Below are positions 1 through 8,068 of a stretch of DNA of 64,000 nucleotides, one piece after another (position 1 is the stretch's first letter; every line of letters starts with the position of its first letter). Under the pieces are notes generated by a model that was given only the letters and a program-made list of their open reading frames with translations, had not been told where the DNA came from and searched no databases. Source of the DNA: Suilimivivens sp963618065 (GTDB taxonomy: Bacteria > Bacillota > Clostridia > Lachnospirales > Lachnospiraceae); contig CAVERH010000011.1 in assembly GCA_963618065.1 (NCBI GenBank), positions 1 to 64,000 on the forward strand, given 5' to 3'. Made by a program: the position numbers and the translations under genes.

Positions 1-1082
1 TTCTGAAACTTGATGAACTGGAACAGGACTATGTCATCCGCCTTACTGCCAAAAGAAAACTCTTCTTCCATACCATTAAGGGGAAGCGCGAACTTCTCAT
101 TGAATTCCTTTATGTAGGAGTTTAGGAATTCATTGGCAGCGTCTATGGTCGTTACGCCTGCAAGTCTTAACTCGATTGGCAGGCGTGACTGTAGCGTCTG
201 ATTTAAGCGTTCTATGCGTCCTTTGGCTTGTGGGACACTGCTTGCTTCAAGTTCAACACCAAGTTGTTTACAGGCGTAGGCAAACTGTGTATAGGTATCC
301 TCATCGATAGATGGGGAGTTTTTCTTTTTATAGGTAAAGACTGTACGGCGGTCAGTAAAGAACTTATATGGGATACCGTAGGTTGTAAGTATCTGGTGAA
401 ATACATGGTAGTAACCATTTAGTGTTTCTTGGGTATCAAACCAACCACCAGTAATTCTTCCGGAGGCATCATCGATGGCCAGGTGCAAATGCCATATTTG
501 ACCAGGAATCCATTCATAGGGAGTAGCATCCATTTGCTCCAATTCTCCCAAATAGGCTGCTCTTGGTCGGCGGGAGTGAGCATCCTCGACAGCAATTAGA
601 TTAGTTTGAATCTGATCAGCTTCTTTCTGTGTTTTAGCAGCTTTCTTCTCAGCCTTCAGTTGTTCTTTAATTCTCTTTTTCTTAGCCTTGGTTACTTTAG
701 GAGAGAGAATATAATTAGCCTCAAGAATGGACATGACTGCGGAAGCGGAGATGCTAATGTTTTCACGTTTTTTCAACAATTCAGTGAAGTGTTCAAAATT
801 AGCATCATAGTATTTAGTGCGATATAAATCGACAACAAGGTTGCGTGTTTCATTTGGAATAGTGTTAGCTGGCTTGCGTCCTCTATTGCCATGAACGAAA
901 TACTCTTTACCTTGTTCTTTGTAACCTTTAAGCATACGATTGATATGTCTTACAGTACAATTAAGAGTAATAGCTGCTCTTTGTTTGTTAGGGTGAGGGT
1001 GATCAGCTAATGACTTGATTACCTCATATTTCTTTTGTTCGTCCATTGATAGTTCAACCTTTCTGATAATAGCCACCTCCAT
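1..1082 (-). CDS. ISNCY family transposase (C-terminus cut by window edge)
   Basis: The minus strand is open from 1082 to the window edge (about 360 codons). The protein starts MEVAIIRKVELSMDEQKKYE and has an N-terminal helix-turn-helix region (residues about 20-60), a basic linker, and a DDE integrase-like core with MDATPYEW, LAIDDASGRI and a late GRIERLNQTL block, consistent with the D, D and E of a retroviral-integrase-type transposase. This N-terminus and core resemble ISNCY-group transposases common in Clostridia. An alternative start is the ATG at 1046, which has a slightly better ribosome site. No frameshift is seen in the visible part, so the copy may be active. The family is named from memory of related proteins. 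Confidence 0.8.
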   Translation of the reverse strand, partial: MEVAIIRKVELSMDEQKKYEVIKSLADHPHPNKQRAAITLNCTVRHINRMLKGYKEQGKEYFVHGNRGRKPANTIPNETRNLVVDLYRTKYYDANFEHFTELLKKRENISISASAVMSILEANYILSPKVTKAKKKRIKEQLKAEKKAAKTQKEADQIQTNLIAVEDAHSRRPRAAYLGELEQMDATPYEWIPGQIWHLHLAIDDASGRITGGWFDTQETLNGYYHVFHQILTTYGIPYKFFTDRRTVFTYKKKNSPSIDEDTYTQFAYACKQLGVELEASSVPQAKGRIERLNQTLQSRLPIELRLAGVTTIDAANEFLNSYIKEFNEKFALPLNGMEEEFSFGSKADDIVLFQFIKFQ

Positions 1083-1100
1083 CTGTTGATGGAAGTATCA

Positions 1101-1145
1101 TACCACTTTAGGACATTTTCCTTTGTGGTATATTAGGACATTATC
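1101..1145. repeat. Terminal and subterminal repeats of the IS element
   Basis: Two direct copies of TTAGGACATT (about 1109-1117 and 1133-1142) and an inverted pair TACCAC/GTGGTA (1101-1106, 1125-1130) lie directly upstream of the transposase start. This is where a transposase-binding end is expected. The exact tip cannot be fixed without the second end. Confidence 0.55.
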
Positions 1146-1187
1146 AAAAATGGCTCATAAGTAGTGAGGTTTCTGTGAAAAATCCAC

Positions 1188-1216
1188 TTGAATATTGGGA
1201 AAGCATATAGTAAAAT
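1188..1216 (+). promoter_or_regulatory. Sigma-A type promoter of the aminotransferase gene
   Basis: TTGAAT (1188-1193), a 17-base spacer and TAAAAT (1211-1216) precede the gene start by about 57 bases. It lies outside the IS end. Confidence 0.55.
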
Positions 1217-1273
1217 ATTCGAAGTTGCATTGTATACAATAATCCAACGATACGACAACGGAAGGAGAATATT

Positions 1274-2584
1274 ATGAAGTCTTATAAGGAACTCAGCATC
1301 GCAGAATTAAAAGAACTGCAGGGAGAACTGAACAAGGAATATGAAGAGGCTAAGGCTAAGGGGCTGAAGCTGAATATGGCTAGAGGCCTTCCCAGTGCAG
1401 AGCAGCTTGATATGGAGGCTGACTTTTTTAATACCCTTTCCCCGGAATCTGATTTCAAATCAGAAGCAGGGATCGATTGCAGAAACTATGGTGAACTGGT
1501 GGGTATTCATGAGGCCAGACAGTTAATGGCGGATATGATGGAAATTTCTCCGGAAGAAGTCATCGTATTTGGAAATTCAAGTCTGAATGTAATGTATGAT
1601 ACTGTGGCACGTTCCATGATTCTTGGAGTCTGTGGAGCAACGCCCTGGTGTAAATTAGATAAAGTAAAATTCTTATGTCCCGTACCTGGATACGACCGCC
1701 ATTTTGCGATTACCCAGCAGTTTGGCATTGAAATGATTAATATTCCGATGAGAGCAGATGGGCCGGATATGGATCTTGTGGAACAGTATGTAAACAATGA
1801 TCCTGCTGTCAAGGGAATCTGGTGTGTACCGAAGTATTCCAATCCGCAGGGCATTACTTATTCGGATGAAGTCGTAAAGCGTTTCGCTGCATTGAAGCCG
1901 GCAGCAGAGGATTTCCGTATCTTCTGGGATAATGCCTATACCATCCATCATCTGTATGATGACAAGCAGGATCAGTTATTGGAGATTCTGGACGAATGTA
2001 AGAAAGCAGGCAACCCGGATATGGTATACAAGTTCTGTTCTACCTCCAAGGTAACCTTCCCGGGAAGCGGTATTGCAGCCCTTGGCGCTTCAGAAAAGAA
2101 TCTGGACTATATTAAGAGCGTAATTACCATTCAGACCATCGGACATGATAAGTTAAACCAGCTTCGTCATGTACGTTACTTTAAGAATATGGAAGGTATG
2201 AAGGAGCATATGAGAAAGCATGCGGCCATCATCCGTCCGAAGTTTGAATATCTGATCGGGGCACTGGATGAACAGCTGGGAGGTCTCGAAATCGGCGAAT
2301 GGACAAGACCCATTGGGGGATATTTTGTATCCTTTGACTCATTGGATGGCTGTGCAAAGGAGATCGTTGCAAAATGTAAGGAAGCAGGAGTTGTACTTAC
2401 CGGTGCTGGTTCTGCTTATCCCTATAAGAAGGATCCGGATGACAAGAATATCCGTCTGGCACCGACCTTCCCTCCGTTAGAGGATTTAAAGAAAGCAGCA
2501 GAGGTGTTTATTCTCTGTGTGAAGCTTGTCAGTGTAAATAAGCTTTTAACTCAGTCGGAGAAATCCCCCTCCTCTAAGCAATAG
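1274..2584 (+). CDS. PLP-dependent aspartate aminotransferase (MocR/AspT-like class I)
   Basis: This 436-residue protein is a fold-type I PLP enzyme of the aspartate aminotransferase subgroup found in actinobacteria and clostridia (Pfam PF12897 type). The pyridoxal lysine lies in CSTSKVTFPGSG near residue 258, preceded by a WDNAY segment near 215 that holds the cofactor-binding Asp and Tyr. Expected reaction: transfer of the amino group between aspartate and 2-oxoglutarate in the cytosol. GGAAGGAG just upstream sets the ATG start. The last dozen codons (from about TQSEKSPSSKQ) read into a palindromic repeat that continues downstream, so the C-terminal tail is probably not native. Substrate is inferred from family only. 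Confidence 0.85.
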   Translation: MKSYKELSIAELKELQGELNKEYEEAKAKGLKLNMARGLPSAEQLDMEADFFNTLSPESDFKSEAGIDCRNYGELVGIHEARQLMADMMEISPEEVIVFGNSSLNVMYDTVARSMILGVCGATPWCKLDKVKFLCPVPGYDRHFAITQQFGIEMINIPMRADGPDMDLVEQYVNNDPAVKGIWCVPKYSNPQGITYSDEVVKRFAALKPAAEDFRIFWDNAYTIHHLYDDKQDQLLEILDECKKAGNPDMVYKFCSTSKVTFPGSGIAALGASEKNLDYIKSVITIQTIGHDKLNQLRHVRYFKNMEGMKEHMRKHAAIIRPKFEYLIGALDEQLGGLEIGEWTRPIGGYFVSFDSLDGCAKEIVAKCKEAGVVLTGAGSAYPYKKDPDDKNIRLAPTFPPLEDLKKAAEVFILCVKLVSVNKLLTQSEKSPSSKQ

Positions 2585-2734
2585 CGAAGGTGGGGGTTAT
2601 AACAAGCTATACTCAGTCGGGGTACAAGCTCCGACTGAGTTAAACGCTCCGCGAGGATGCGCACGGATTCGAAGAGGTAGATGTCTGCCAAGGCAGACTC
2701 GAATCCGGCGCGCAAGACTCGCAAGCGAGTCTTG
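2548..2734. repeat. Multi-hairpin intergenic repeat after the aminotransferase gene
   Basis: Four stems are packed here. An outer pair is AACTCAGTCGGAG (2548-2560) with CTCCGACTGAGTT (2629-2641). Inside it a CCCCCTCC/AGGTGGGGG stem is possible. Next come GGATTCGA/TCGAATCC (2665-2672, 2699-2706) enclosing GTCTGCC/GGCAGAC, then a perfect 10-base stem CAAGACTCGC/GCGAGTCTTG (2713-2722, 2725-2734). It may act as a terminator or RNA-stabilising structure. It starts inside the upstream coding frame. Confidence 0.6.
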
Positions 2735-2791
2735 ACACGAAAAAGAAGCATAAAACATAAATAGAATCAATCGTATAGGCAGGAGTTTATT

Positions 2792-3340
2792 ATGGAAGAA
2801 ATCAAACGGATCTCCAGAGATCTGGTAGCACATGGAGCGATTATTGATTATTATCAGGACACAATGCAGATTCCGAACGGGCATATTGCCAGGTGGGACT
2901 TTATCAAGCATAAAGGGGCCGCTGCGGTAGTGCCTGTGGACGATCAGGGACGGATTATCATGGTTCGTCAGTACCGGAATGCATTGGAGCGTTATACGCT
3001 GGAAATCCCGGCAGGCGGTCTGCAGACAGCGCAAGAGCCGACAAGGGATGCGGCAGCGCGGGAGCTGCAGGAGGAGACCGGATATCATTCCGATGACCTC
3101 AAACTGCTGCTTTCCATTTATACGACCGTGGCGTTCTGTAATGAAAAGATCGATATTTATCTGGCTAAGAATTTAAAGCCGGGGAAACAGCATCTGGACG
3201 AGGATGAGTATGTGCAGTATGAAGCTTATACAGTAGAAGAGCTGCTGGATAAGGTCTTTCGGTGCGAGATTCAGGACTCGAAGACGGTGGCTGCCATTCT
3301 GGCCTATAACGAATACCGGAGAAAACAGGAACACAATTAA
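2792..3340 (+). CDS. nudF: Nudix hydrolase, ADP-ribose pyrophosphatase type
   Basis: A 182-residue Nudix enzyme. The Nudix box runs from the GG of PAGGLQTAQEP (about residue 71) to RELQEETGY (about 91-99), with the metal-binding glutamates in REL.EE.G. The family member next to spoIIM and xerD in Bacillus and Clostridia hydrolyses ADP-ribose to AMP and ribose 5-phosphate, and length and synteny fit that. AGGAG lies 8 bases before the ATG. It is followed by a SpoIIM-like gene and a XerD gene in the same direction, though a palindromic element separates them. Precise substrate is inferred. Confidence 0.85.
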   Translation: MEEIKRISRDLVAHGAIIDYYQDTMQIPNGHIARWDFIKHKGAAAVVPVDDQGRIIMVRQYRNALERYTLEIPAGGLQTAQEPTRDAAARELQEETGYHSDDLKLLLSIYTTVAFCNEKIDIYLAKNLKPGKQHLDEDEYVQYEAYTVEELLDKVFRCEIQDSKTVAAILAYNEYRRKQEHN

Positions 3341-3400
3341 CAACATGACAACTTAACGCATACCACCTCTTGCCCTTTCATATACATGGAAGGACAAGGA

Positions 3401-3540
3401 TTACTGTTCATACAGCAGCCAGACATTTGCTGTCAGGCTGCGTAAGAACATGAATCAGGAGTAAGCAGGCTCCTTTTGCGAAGCAAAACTTTAAATGAGT
3501 CTGCGAATCGTTACTGGAATGAGGTACGAGTGAACAGTAA
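3401..3540. repeat. 140-base palindromic element with TTACTGTTCA inverted ends
   Basis: Ends are TTACTGTTCA (3401-3410) and TGAACAGTAA (3531-3540). Inside are a GCAGCC/GGCTGC stem, an AGGAG/CTCCT stem and a perfect TTTTGC-GAA-GCAAAA hairpin (3474-3488). It resembles, at its ends and in its GAA-loop hairpins, the elements at 9.6, 42.2 and 56.4 kb. The next gene's AAGGAGG lies only 5 bases beyond the right end. Confidence 0.65.
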
Positions 3541-3557
3541 CGGACAAGGAGGATGGT

Positions 3558-4082
3558 ATGCGTAAATATCGGCTTTTATTTATTGGATCCTTACTTTTGG
3601 GAATCATGGTGATCGTGCTTACGGGAAACCGCTTTTTGTTCGAGGATGGACTTCTTGGTTCAGAAACCATCGAGCGGCTGCGCAGCATGGACATTCAGGG
3701 TTCTCATTTTTTTATGTATCTTCTGGTACGTCATCTGGCGGTTGCTGGTGTCCTGCTTCTTTTGTCCAATACGAGGTATGGATGTTTTGCGGTGAAATGC
3801 TTTATTCTTTGGCAGGGAGCGTTGTTTGGCATGTACGCAGCGGCGGCCTGCATGCAGTATCAGCTCCGGGGTGCCTTATTTGTCCTGGGAAGCCTGTTTC
3901 CGCATCAGTTCGTGCTGATTCCGTCCTATGTGCTGCTGATCTACTGGTGCCTGAATGAGCAGTATATCCGGAGGAGAAAACCGTGGCTCCTTCTGTGGAT
4001 TTTTACCGGGATGGCACTGGGATGTCTGCTCGAAAGTTATGTAAACCCAATTTTGATAAAAGATATTTTACAATTATTTTAA
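3558..4082 (+). CDS. spoIIM: Stage II sporulation protein M-like membrane protein
   Basis: A 174-residue integral membrane protein with an N-terminal membrane segment (residues about 5-24), further hydrophobic segments near 52-68, 72-95, 103-130 and 143-160, and a short Phe-Pro-His motif in the middle. The SpoIIM family takes part, with SpoIID and SpoIIP, in peptidoglycan remodelling during engulfment of the forespore. Sequence similarity is modest by eye; the stronger support is the order nudF-spoIIM-xerD, conserved in spore-forming Firmicutes. AAGGAGG is 6 bases before the ATG. Confidence 0.7.
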   Translation: MRKYRLLFIGSLLLGIMVIVLTGNRFLFEDGLLGSETIERLRSMDIQGSHFFMYLLVRHLAVAGVLLLLSNTRYGCFAVKCFILWQGALFGMYAAAACMQYQLRGALFVLGSLFPHQFVLIPSYVLLIYWCLNEQYIRRRKPWLLLWIFTGMALGCLLESYVNPILIKDILQLF

Positions 4083-4188
4083 AAGAAATTTTTACAAGAT
4101 GTAGTATTAACATAATTTACCTTTTTCGATATGTGGTATTTTTTATGGTAAACCAGTCAGAAACGCCGTAAAATGGGCAAAAATACAT

Positions 4189-4217
4189 TTGCTTTTCTGA
4201 AAAAATATGCTTATAAT
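4189..4217 (+). promoter_or_regulatory. Sigma-A type promoter of the recombinase gene
   Basis: TTGCTT (4189-4194), a 17-base spacer and a perfect TATAAT (4212-4217) lie 53 bases upstream of the TTG start. The recombinase therefore seems to have its own promoter, separate from the nudF/spoIIM genes. Confidence 0.7.
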
Positions 4218-4270
4218 GAGAATCACATGATGTTTATGTAAACGAAATTATTCATCGAGGGGTTACCGTT

Positions 4271-5161
4271 TTGGCAGTTGAAGATCAGATTCAGGCATTC
4301 ATAGATTATTTACATAATGTGAAGCATACCTCTGAGAACACAGAGCTTTCCTATCACCGTGATCTGAACAAGGTGAAGGCATATCTGGAGGAGCAGGGCA
4401 TTACTGACATTAAGAAGGTGACGTCCACGACACTCAATTCCTACGTGCTTTATATGGAGAAGAATAAGTTCTCGGCAGCAACCATTTCCAGAAATATTGC
4501 TTCCTTAAAGGCATTCTATCACTATCTTTATCGTGAGGGTGTGGTAAGCGAGGATGCGGCAGAGCAGCTTCATGCACCGAAGATTGAGAAGAAGATGCCG
4601 GAAATTCTTTCTATGGATGAGGTGGTACGCCTCTTAGAGCAGCCTTCCGGGGATACGCCGAAGGAGATCCGTGATAAGGCGATGTTAGAGCTTTTGTATG
4701 CAACGGGAATCCGTGTGACGGAGCTGATTACCTTAAAGACCGCAGATGTGAATTTGCAGATGGGATTCATCATCTGTAAGGATGCGAATAAGGAGCGTGT
4801 GATTCCTTTTGGCAATGCGGCAAAGAGTGCACTCATCCGGTATCTGGAGGGCACGAGAGCGGCGATGATCAGCGATCCGGATTCAGAATACCTGTTTGCC
4901 AATTGTTCCGGACAGCCGATGAGCCGTCAGGGCTTTTGGAAGCTGATTAAGTACTATGCGAAGAAAGCGGGAATCGTAGAGGACATTACCCCACATACCC
5001 TGCGGCATTCCTTCGCAGCACACCTTGTTGAGAATGGGGCGGATCTGCGAAGTGTACAGGAAATGCTGGGACATTCGGATATTTCAACGACACAGATTTA
5101 TGCACAGATGAATCACAGCCGGATCAAAGAGGTTTATGCCAAGGCACACCCGAGACATTAG
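4271..5161 (+). CDS. xerD: Site-specific tyrosine recombinase XerD
   Basis: A 296-residue tyrosine recombinase, the usual length for XerC/XerD. An N-terminal SAM-like core-binding domain (about 1-90) precedes the catalytic domain with Arg in GIRVTEL, HTLRHSF (His and Arg), LGHSD and the nucleophilic Tyr in TTQIYAQ. The role is resolution of chromosome dimers at the dif site before cell division. The start is TTG with GAGG 10 bases upstream. The XerD assignment over XerC rests on the nudF-spoIIM neighbourhood. It ends at a bidirectional terminator shared with the converging DAHP synthase gene. Confidence 0.88.
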   Translation: MAVEDQIQAFIDYLHNVKHTSENTELSYHRDLNKVKAYLEEQGITDIKKVTSTTLNSYVLYMEKNKFSAATISRNIASLKAFYHYLYREGVVSEDAAEQLHAPKIEKKMPEILSMDEVVRLLEQPSGDTPKEIRDKAMLELLYATGIRVTELITLKTADVNLQMGFIICKDANKERVIPFGNAAKSALIRYLEGTRAAMISDPDSEYLFANCSGQPMSRQGFWKLIKYYAKKAGIVEDITPHTLRHSFAAHLVENGADLRSVQEMLGHSDISTTQIYAQMNHSRIKEVYAKAHPRH

Positions 5162-5169
5162 AGCAAATT

Positions 5170-5215
5170 AAAAGGAGTTTTCCACATCGTTATTCGATGT
5201 CGGAGAGCTCCTTTT
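5170..5215. terminator. Bidirectional terminator between xerD and the DAHP synthase gene
   Basis: AAAAGGAG (5170-5177) pairs with CTCCTTTT (5208-5215), with an inner ACATCG/CGATGT stem. A runs on the left and T runs on the right let it serve both converging genes. Confidence 0.8.
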
Positions 5216-5233
5216 CTAATTCCTGAGTAATTT

Positions 5234-6265
5234 TTAGCAACAAGTATCTGCAATGTCATAAATGAGTCTTCTGGAATCTTCCCATCCAAGACAGGGATCG
5301 GTAATGGACTTTCCATAAACGCCTTCGCCGATCTTCTGACATCCTTCTTCAATATAACTTTCAATCATGACACCTTTTACCAGCTTATGAATATCAGGGC
5401 TTAATTTACGGCTGTGCATAACTTCCTTTACGATACGGATCTGCTGCTCGAATTTCTTGCCGGAGTTATTATGATTGGTGTCAATAATCGTTGCCGGGTT
5501 CTTAAGGTCATGAGCCTGATAAAGGTTCAGTAAGAGATTTAAGTCCTCGTAGTGGTAGTTCGGGGTGCTCTCTCCATGCTTGTTGGTTGCACCGCGAAGA
5601 ACGGTGTGTGCCAATTCATTGCCGTTAGTCTTCACTTCATAGCCACGATAGATGAAAGAGTGGGGATGCTGGGAAGCATATACGGAATTGAGCATAACGG
5701 TCAGGTTTCCGCTTGTCGGGTTCTTCATTCCGGCAGGGGTATCAAATCCGCTTACCACAATACGATGCTGCTGATCCTCTACGGAACGGGCACCGATGGC
5801 AACGTAGGAGAGCAGATCGGAGACATAGCCCCAGTTTTCCGGATAAAGCATTTCATCTGCTGCAGTCAATCCGGATTCTTCCACCGCACGGATGTGCATC
5901 TTTCTCATGGCAATAAGCCCTGCCAGGAAATCCGGCTTCTGTTCGGGATTGGGTTGATGCACGATTCCCTTGTAGCCTTCGCCTGTGGTACGCGGTTTAT
6001 TGGTATAAATACGGGGAATCAGAATCAGACGATCCTTTACGTCCTCGTTGATGCGGGCTAAACGGCTCACATAATCGCATACGGAATCTTCATTGTCTGC
6101 AGAACAGGGGCCGATGATGACTAAAAATTTATCACTTTCACCGGTGAGCACCTTGTGGATTTCCGCATCCCGTTTCTCCTTCAGTTCGGTGAGATGGGAA
6201 GGAAAGGGAAATTCCTCACGGATTTCATCGGGTGTTGGTAATTTACGAATGTATTCGAATGACAT
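5234..6265 (-). CDS. 3-deoxy-7-phosphoheptulonate (DAHP) synthase, AroG type
   Basis: A 343-residue class I DAHP synthase of the AroF/AroG/AroH type. It joins phosphoenolpyruvate and erythrose 4-phosphate in the first step of aromatic amino acid synthesis. Visible motifs are IIGPCSADN (about 49-57, the PEP/metal Cys), RIYTNKPRTTGEGYKG (about 84-99), AIGARSVEDQQHR and IDTNHNNSGK. Length matches the E. coli enzymes (about 350). AGGAGGCG precedes the ATG. It is a single gene; which aromatic end product inhibits it cannot be read from the sequence. Confidence 0.92.
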   Translation of the reverse strand: MSFEYIRKLPTPDEIREEFPFPSHLTELKEKRDAEIHKVLTGESDKFLVIIGPCSADNEDSVCDYVSRLARINEDVKDRLILIPRIYTNKPRTTGEGYKGIVHQPNPEQKPDFLAGLIAMRKMHIRAVEESGLTAADEMLYPENWGYVSDLLSYVAIGARSVEDQQHRIVVSGFDTPAGMKNPTSGNLTVMLNSVYASQHPHSFIYRGYEVKTNGNELAHTVLRGATNKHGESTPNYHYEDLNLLLNLYQAHDLKNPATIIDTNHNNSGKKFEQQIRIVKEVMHSRKLSPDIHKLVKGVMIESYIEEGCQKIGEGVYGKSITDPCLGWEDSRRLIYDIADTCC

Positions 6266-6316
6266 AAAACTACGCCTCCTTCGTGTAGATACAGAAACTA
6301 TTCAGAACAAATACAG

Positions 6317-6345
6317 TTGCATTATAACCAGAAAAAGTGTAAAAT
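6317..6345 (+). promoter_or_regulatory. Sigma-A type promoter of hisS
   Basis: TTGCAT (6317-6322), 17 bases, TAAAAT (6340-6345), about 60 bases before the chosen hisS start. No T-box leader fits in this short leader. Confidence 0.6.
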
Positions 6346-6406
6346 TGCAAGAGGTTCGTGTTATTATGCAAAAGATTTATCATACAAGAGAAAGGATAAT
6401 ATCGTT

Positions 6407-7666
6407 ATGGCGTTGAGCAAGAAGCCGGTGACCGGCATGAAGGATATTCTGCCCGAGGAAATGGTGATTCGGGATTATGTAATCGGAGTGATTAAGGAGA
6501 CCTACGGAAAGTTTGGCTTTACCTCGATTGAAACTCCCTGTGTGGAGAACATCGAAAACCTGACCAACAAGCAGGGCGGCGAGAACGAAAAGCTGATCTT
6601 TAAGATCTTAAAAAGAGGCGAGAAGTTAAAGCTTGAAACCGCACAGAGTGAGCAGGATCTTGTTGACGGGGGCCTGCGTTATGACTTAACCGTTCCCTTA
6701 GTTCGTTATTATTCCAATCATGCCAACGAACTGCCCAGTCCTTTTAAGGCATTGCAGATGGGAAATGTATGGCGTGCGGATCGCCCGCAGAGAGGCCGCT
6801 ACCGTCAGTTCATGCAGTGTGATATTGATATTCTGGGAGAGCCGTCAAACCTTGCTGAAATCGAACTGATTCTGGCAACCACAACGACCCTTGGAAGACT
6901 TGGATTCAAGAATTTCCAGATCCGGATTAACGAAAGAAGAATCTTGAAAGCAATGGCTGCTTACAGCGGTTTTCCGGAGGAATCCTATGACAGTGTATTC
7001 ATTACCTTAGATAAGATGGATAAGATCGGACTGGACGGCGTCAAGGAAGAGCTTTTGGAGAACGGCTTTGCCGAAGAAGCCGTGGAACGCTATTTAAGCC
7101 TTTTCAAGAATATGGAAGAGGCAGAAAACGGATTACAGTACCTTGCAGATACCTTAGGCGATTTCTTAGAGGAAGGAGTAAAGCAGAGCCTTTCCGAAAT
7201 CATTGAAAGTGTAACGGCAACGAAGGAAGCAGAGTTTGAAATGGTATTTGATCCGACCCTGGTACGTGGCATGTCTTATTATACCGGAACAATTTTTGAA
7301 ATTGCCATGCCGGAATTCGGCGGAAGCTGCGGCGGCGGTGGAAGATATGACAAGATGGTCGGGAAATTTACCGGAAATGATGTTCCGGCATGTGGATTTT
7401 CCATCGGATTTGAACGGATCATCCTGCTTTTGATGGAGAGTGGCTTTAAAGTGCCCGGAGCGCCCGAAAGAACCGCTTATTTACTGGAGAAGGGACTTCC
7501 CTCCGACCGGCTGTGCGAAGTCATTGCAAAGGCCCAGGAGGAGCGTAAGAGCGGCAAGCAGATTCTGGTTGTCCGGATGAATAAGAATAAGAAATTCCAG
7601 AAGGAACAGCTTGCGAAGGATGGCTATACAGAGATTAAGGAATTTTATAAAAATCCGATTCAGTAA
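6407..7666 (+). CDS. hisS: Histidyl-tRNA synthetase
   Basis: A class II aminoacyl-tRNA synthetase of 419 residues that charges tRNA-His. Motif 2 appears as WRADRPQRGRYRQF, the histidine-specific block as VRGMSYYTGTIFEI, and motif 3 as GFSIGFERI; a C-terminal anticodon-binding domain follows. The frame is open to 6317, but the ATG at 6407 is preferred because AAAGGA lies 10 bases upstream and the protein then begins MALSKKPVTGMKDILP, as expected for the family. The longer version would put a promoter inside the coding region. The gene ends at a bidirectional terminator. Confidence 0.92.
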   Translation: MALSKKPVTGMKDILPEEMVIRDYVIGVIKETYGKFGFTSIETPCVENIENLTNKQGGENEKLIFKILKRGEKLKLETAQSEQDLVDGGLRYDLTVPLVRYYSNHANELPSPFKALQMGNVWRADRPQRGRYRQFMQCDIDILGEPSNLAEIELILATTTTLGRLGFKNFQIRINERRILKAMAAYSGFPEESYDSVFITLDKMDKIGLDGVKEELLENGFAEEAVERYLSLFKNMEEAENGLQYLADTLGDFLEEGVKQSLSEIIESVTATKEAEFEMVFDPTLVRGMSYYTGTIFEIAMPEFGGSCGGGGRYDKMVGKFTGNDVPACGFSIGFERIILLLMESGFKVPGAPERTAYLLEKGLPSDRLCEVIAKAQEERKSGKQILVVRMNKNKKFQKEQLAKDGYTEIKEFYKNPIQ

Positions 7667-7676
7667 AGTATTTTGA

Positions 7677-7731
7677 CAACAAAAATCCATTCAGTAAGAG
7701 AGGGGTTCTTCACTGAATGGATTTTTTGTTG
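7677..7731. terminator. Bidirectional terminator between hisS and azlD
   Basis: Near-perfect 19-base arms, 7677-7695 and 7712-7731, contain ATCCATTCAGT and its complement ACTGAATGGAT, with A and T runs on both sides. Confidence 0.85.
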
Positions 7732-7753
7732 CCGTGCATACTCAAAAATGATA

Positions 7754-8068
7754 TTAATGTACCAGAAAGAATTCGATTACAAAAACGACAACACAGCAGA
7801 TGATGGATACCGGAAAAAGACCGGCACCGAACAGGGCGGCCACGATACCGGCAACGAGGGCCAGGGTGCCCGCAACAGGGGACTGGGTCGCATCCACGAT
7901 GGCAGGGAACGTCATTACCGCAAGTGTGACATACGGAACATAATAAAGGAACGACTGCAGGAACCGGCTTTTAATCTGTTTACGGATCAGAGTCAGCGGC
8001 AGTACACGGATACAGAAAGAAACAAGTGCCATAATGGCAATGTAAATATAAATATTATGATTCATCAT
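7754..8068 (-). CDS. azlD: AzlD family branched-chain amino acid export subunit
   Basis: A 104-residue hydrophobic protein with about three membrane segments, starting MMNHNIYIYIAIMAL and containing the AzlD-typical RVLPL and YYVPY stretches. AzlD works with the larger AzlC to export branched-chain amino acids and analogues. It overlaps the 3' end of azlC by 14 bases, so the two are translationally coupled. GGAGG precedes the ATG pair. It ends at the terminator shared with hisS. Confidence 0.85.
   Translation of the reverse strand: MMNHNIYIYIAIMALVSFCIRVLPLTLIRKQIKSRFLQSFLYYVPYVTLAVMTFPAIVDATQSPVAGTLALVAGIVAALFGAGLFPVSIICCVVVFVIEFFLVH

Larger units (their letters stand above)
1..1150 (-). 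mobile_element. ISNCY-type insertion sequence, one end only
   Basis: The window opens inside an insertion sequence read on the minus strand. The transposase gene fills 1-1082. The element end lies just beyond it, where a short repeat TAGGACATT occurs twice (about 1109-1117 and 1134-1142) between an inverted pair TACCAC (1101-1106) and GTGGTA (1125-1130). The other end is outside the window, so length and target duplication cannot be judged. The element ends about 40 bases upstream of an apparent promoter of the next gene, so that promoter seems intact. Confidence 0.7.

Noticed and set aside
12..827. Small open frames within 1-830 on both strands
   Set aside because: They are shadows of the transposase frame that runs off the window edge.
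5552..6061. Plus-strand open frame of 169 codons opposite the DAHP synthase gene
   Set aside because: Shadow of a well-supported gene; no ribosome site or family.
6317..6406. N-terminal extension of HisRS from a TTG at 6317
   Set aside because: It lies over the promoter boxes, does not look like HisRS, and ATG 6407 has a good AAAGGA site.
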